A stretch of 45,931 nt of DNA from Actinomycetota bacterium (GTDB lineage: Bacteria; Actinomycetota; Rubrobacteria; Rubrobacterales; Rubrobacteraceae): NCBI GenBank assembly GCA_902810695.1, contig CADDYV010000026.1, forward strand, positions 1 through 45,931, read 5' to 3'. Of the stretch, positions 45,772-45,931 are shown one piece after another. The number at the start of each line of letters is the position of its first letter. Position 1 is the stretch's first letter. The position numbers and the translations under genes are program-made. The notes beneath the pieces were generated by a model. That model was not told where the DNA came from and did no database searches. It was given only the letters and a program-made list of their open reading frames with translations.

Positions 45772-45931
45772 TCAGACAAGAACCTTTGCTACATCAGAGA
45801 AAGGAAGCTCATGGGCCCTCGCAACAGGCTCAGAAGTTAGCTTTCCTCTCAATGTGGAGAGCCCTCTTCTTAGGGATGCATCCGCCCTTGCCGCTCCTTC
45901 TATCCCTCTATCAGCTATCTTTATGAGGTAG
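45772..45931 (-). CDS. ald: Alanine dehydrogenase, C-terminal end (5' part outside window)
   Basis: Only the last 52 residues are present, read to the TGA at 45772-45774. The text YLIKIADRGIEGAARADASL, then RRGLSTLRGKLTSEPVARAH, matches the C-terminus of NAD-dependent L-alanine dehydrogenase, which interconverts alanine and pyruvate plus ammonia. The ureohydrolase gene follows at once, so both are likely in one nitrogen-metabolism transcript. The short length limits certainty. Confidence 0.72.
   Translation of the reverse strand, partial: YLIKIADRGIEGAARADASLRRGLSTLRGKLTSEPVARAHELPFSDVAKVLV

Overview
The window looks like ordinary chromosome from a deep-branching, moderately GC-rich actinobacterium. 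Rubrobacter or a close relative is my best guess, from the gene order, the 16S text and the protein style, but I could not run an alignment. Supporting signs are the conserved block pdxS-pdxT-yebC-ruvC-ruvA-ruvB, the infC-rpmI-rplT...pheS-pheT block, stand-alone 5-oxoprolinase subunits, and several genes whose -10 box sits 6-9 nt before the start codon, as in leaderless actinobacterial mRNAs. I see no phage, transposase, CRISPR array or plasmid gene.

Layout. 1-3276 (minus strand): a cut LytR-CpsA-Psr (LCP) cell-wall protein, a CorA metal channel and an APC permease. 3416-9697: ruvB, ruvA, ruvC, yebC, pdxT and pdxS on the minus strand, interrupted by a plus-strand gene (5907-7100) that fuses a RodZ-type helix-turn-helix to an LCP domain. 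That gene has its own promoter, a structured leader and an intrinsic terminator before its start. 9690-12179: an ArsA/Get3-type ATPase, an M50 membrane protease and a DksA-like protein that has lost its zinc cysteines. 12315-17660: one 16S-23S-5S rRNA operon on the minus strand, with a strong promoter, matching processing stems and no spacer tRNA.

17697-22619: tyrS, a divergent class A penicillin-binding protein, a 3-methyladenine DNA glycosylase, a RemA-like DUF370 protein and an acetyltransferase. 22616-30243: a long minus-strand translation operon read infC, rpmI, rplT, ktrB, ktrA, spoU-type methyltransferase, pheS, pheT. A potassium uptake system sits inside it, infC appears to start at AUA, and the L20 protein carries a C-terminal peripheral-subunit-binding-like domain. 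30364-32671: thrS and three tRNAs (Gly, Cys, Val). 32714-37596: GtrA membrane protein, glycosyltransferase, isocitrate dehydrogenase, Yip1 membrane protein, an unrecognised coiled-coil protein and a small protein. 37672-40302: a geranylgeranyl-reductase-type flavoprotein, a metallo-beta-lactamase-fold protein and a nitroreductase.

40393-45931: a nitrogen/amide module. pxpB, pxpC, pxpA and a short biotin carrier form one minus-strand operon. A biotin carboxylase is divergent from it, followed by a ureohydrolase and the tail of alanine dehydrogenase on the minus strand. Together the parts equal a urea-carboxylase-like enzyme split into separate subunits, which is the most interesting metabolic unit here. 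The most interesting regulatory unit is the leader before the HTH-LCP gene, and the most unusual protein is the extended L20.
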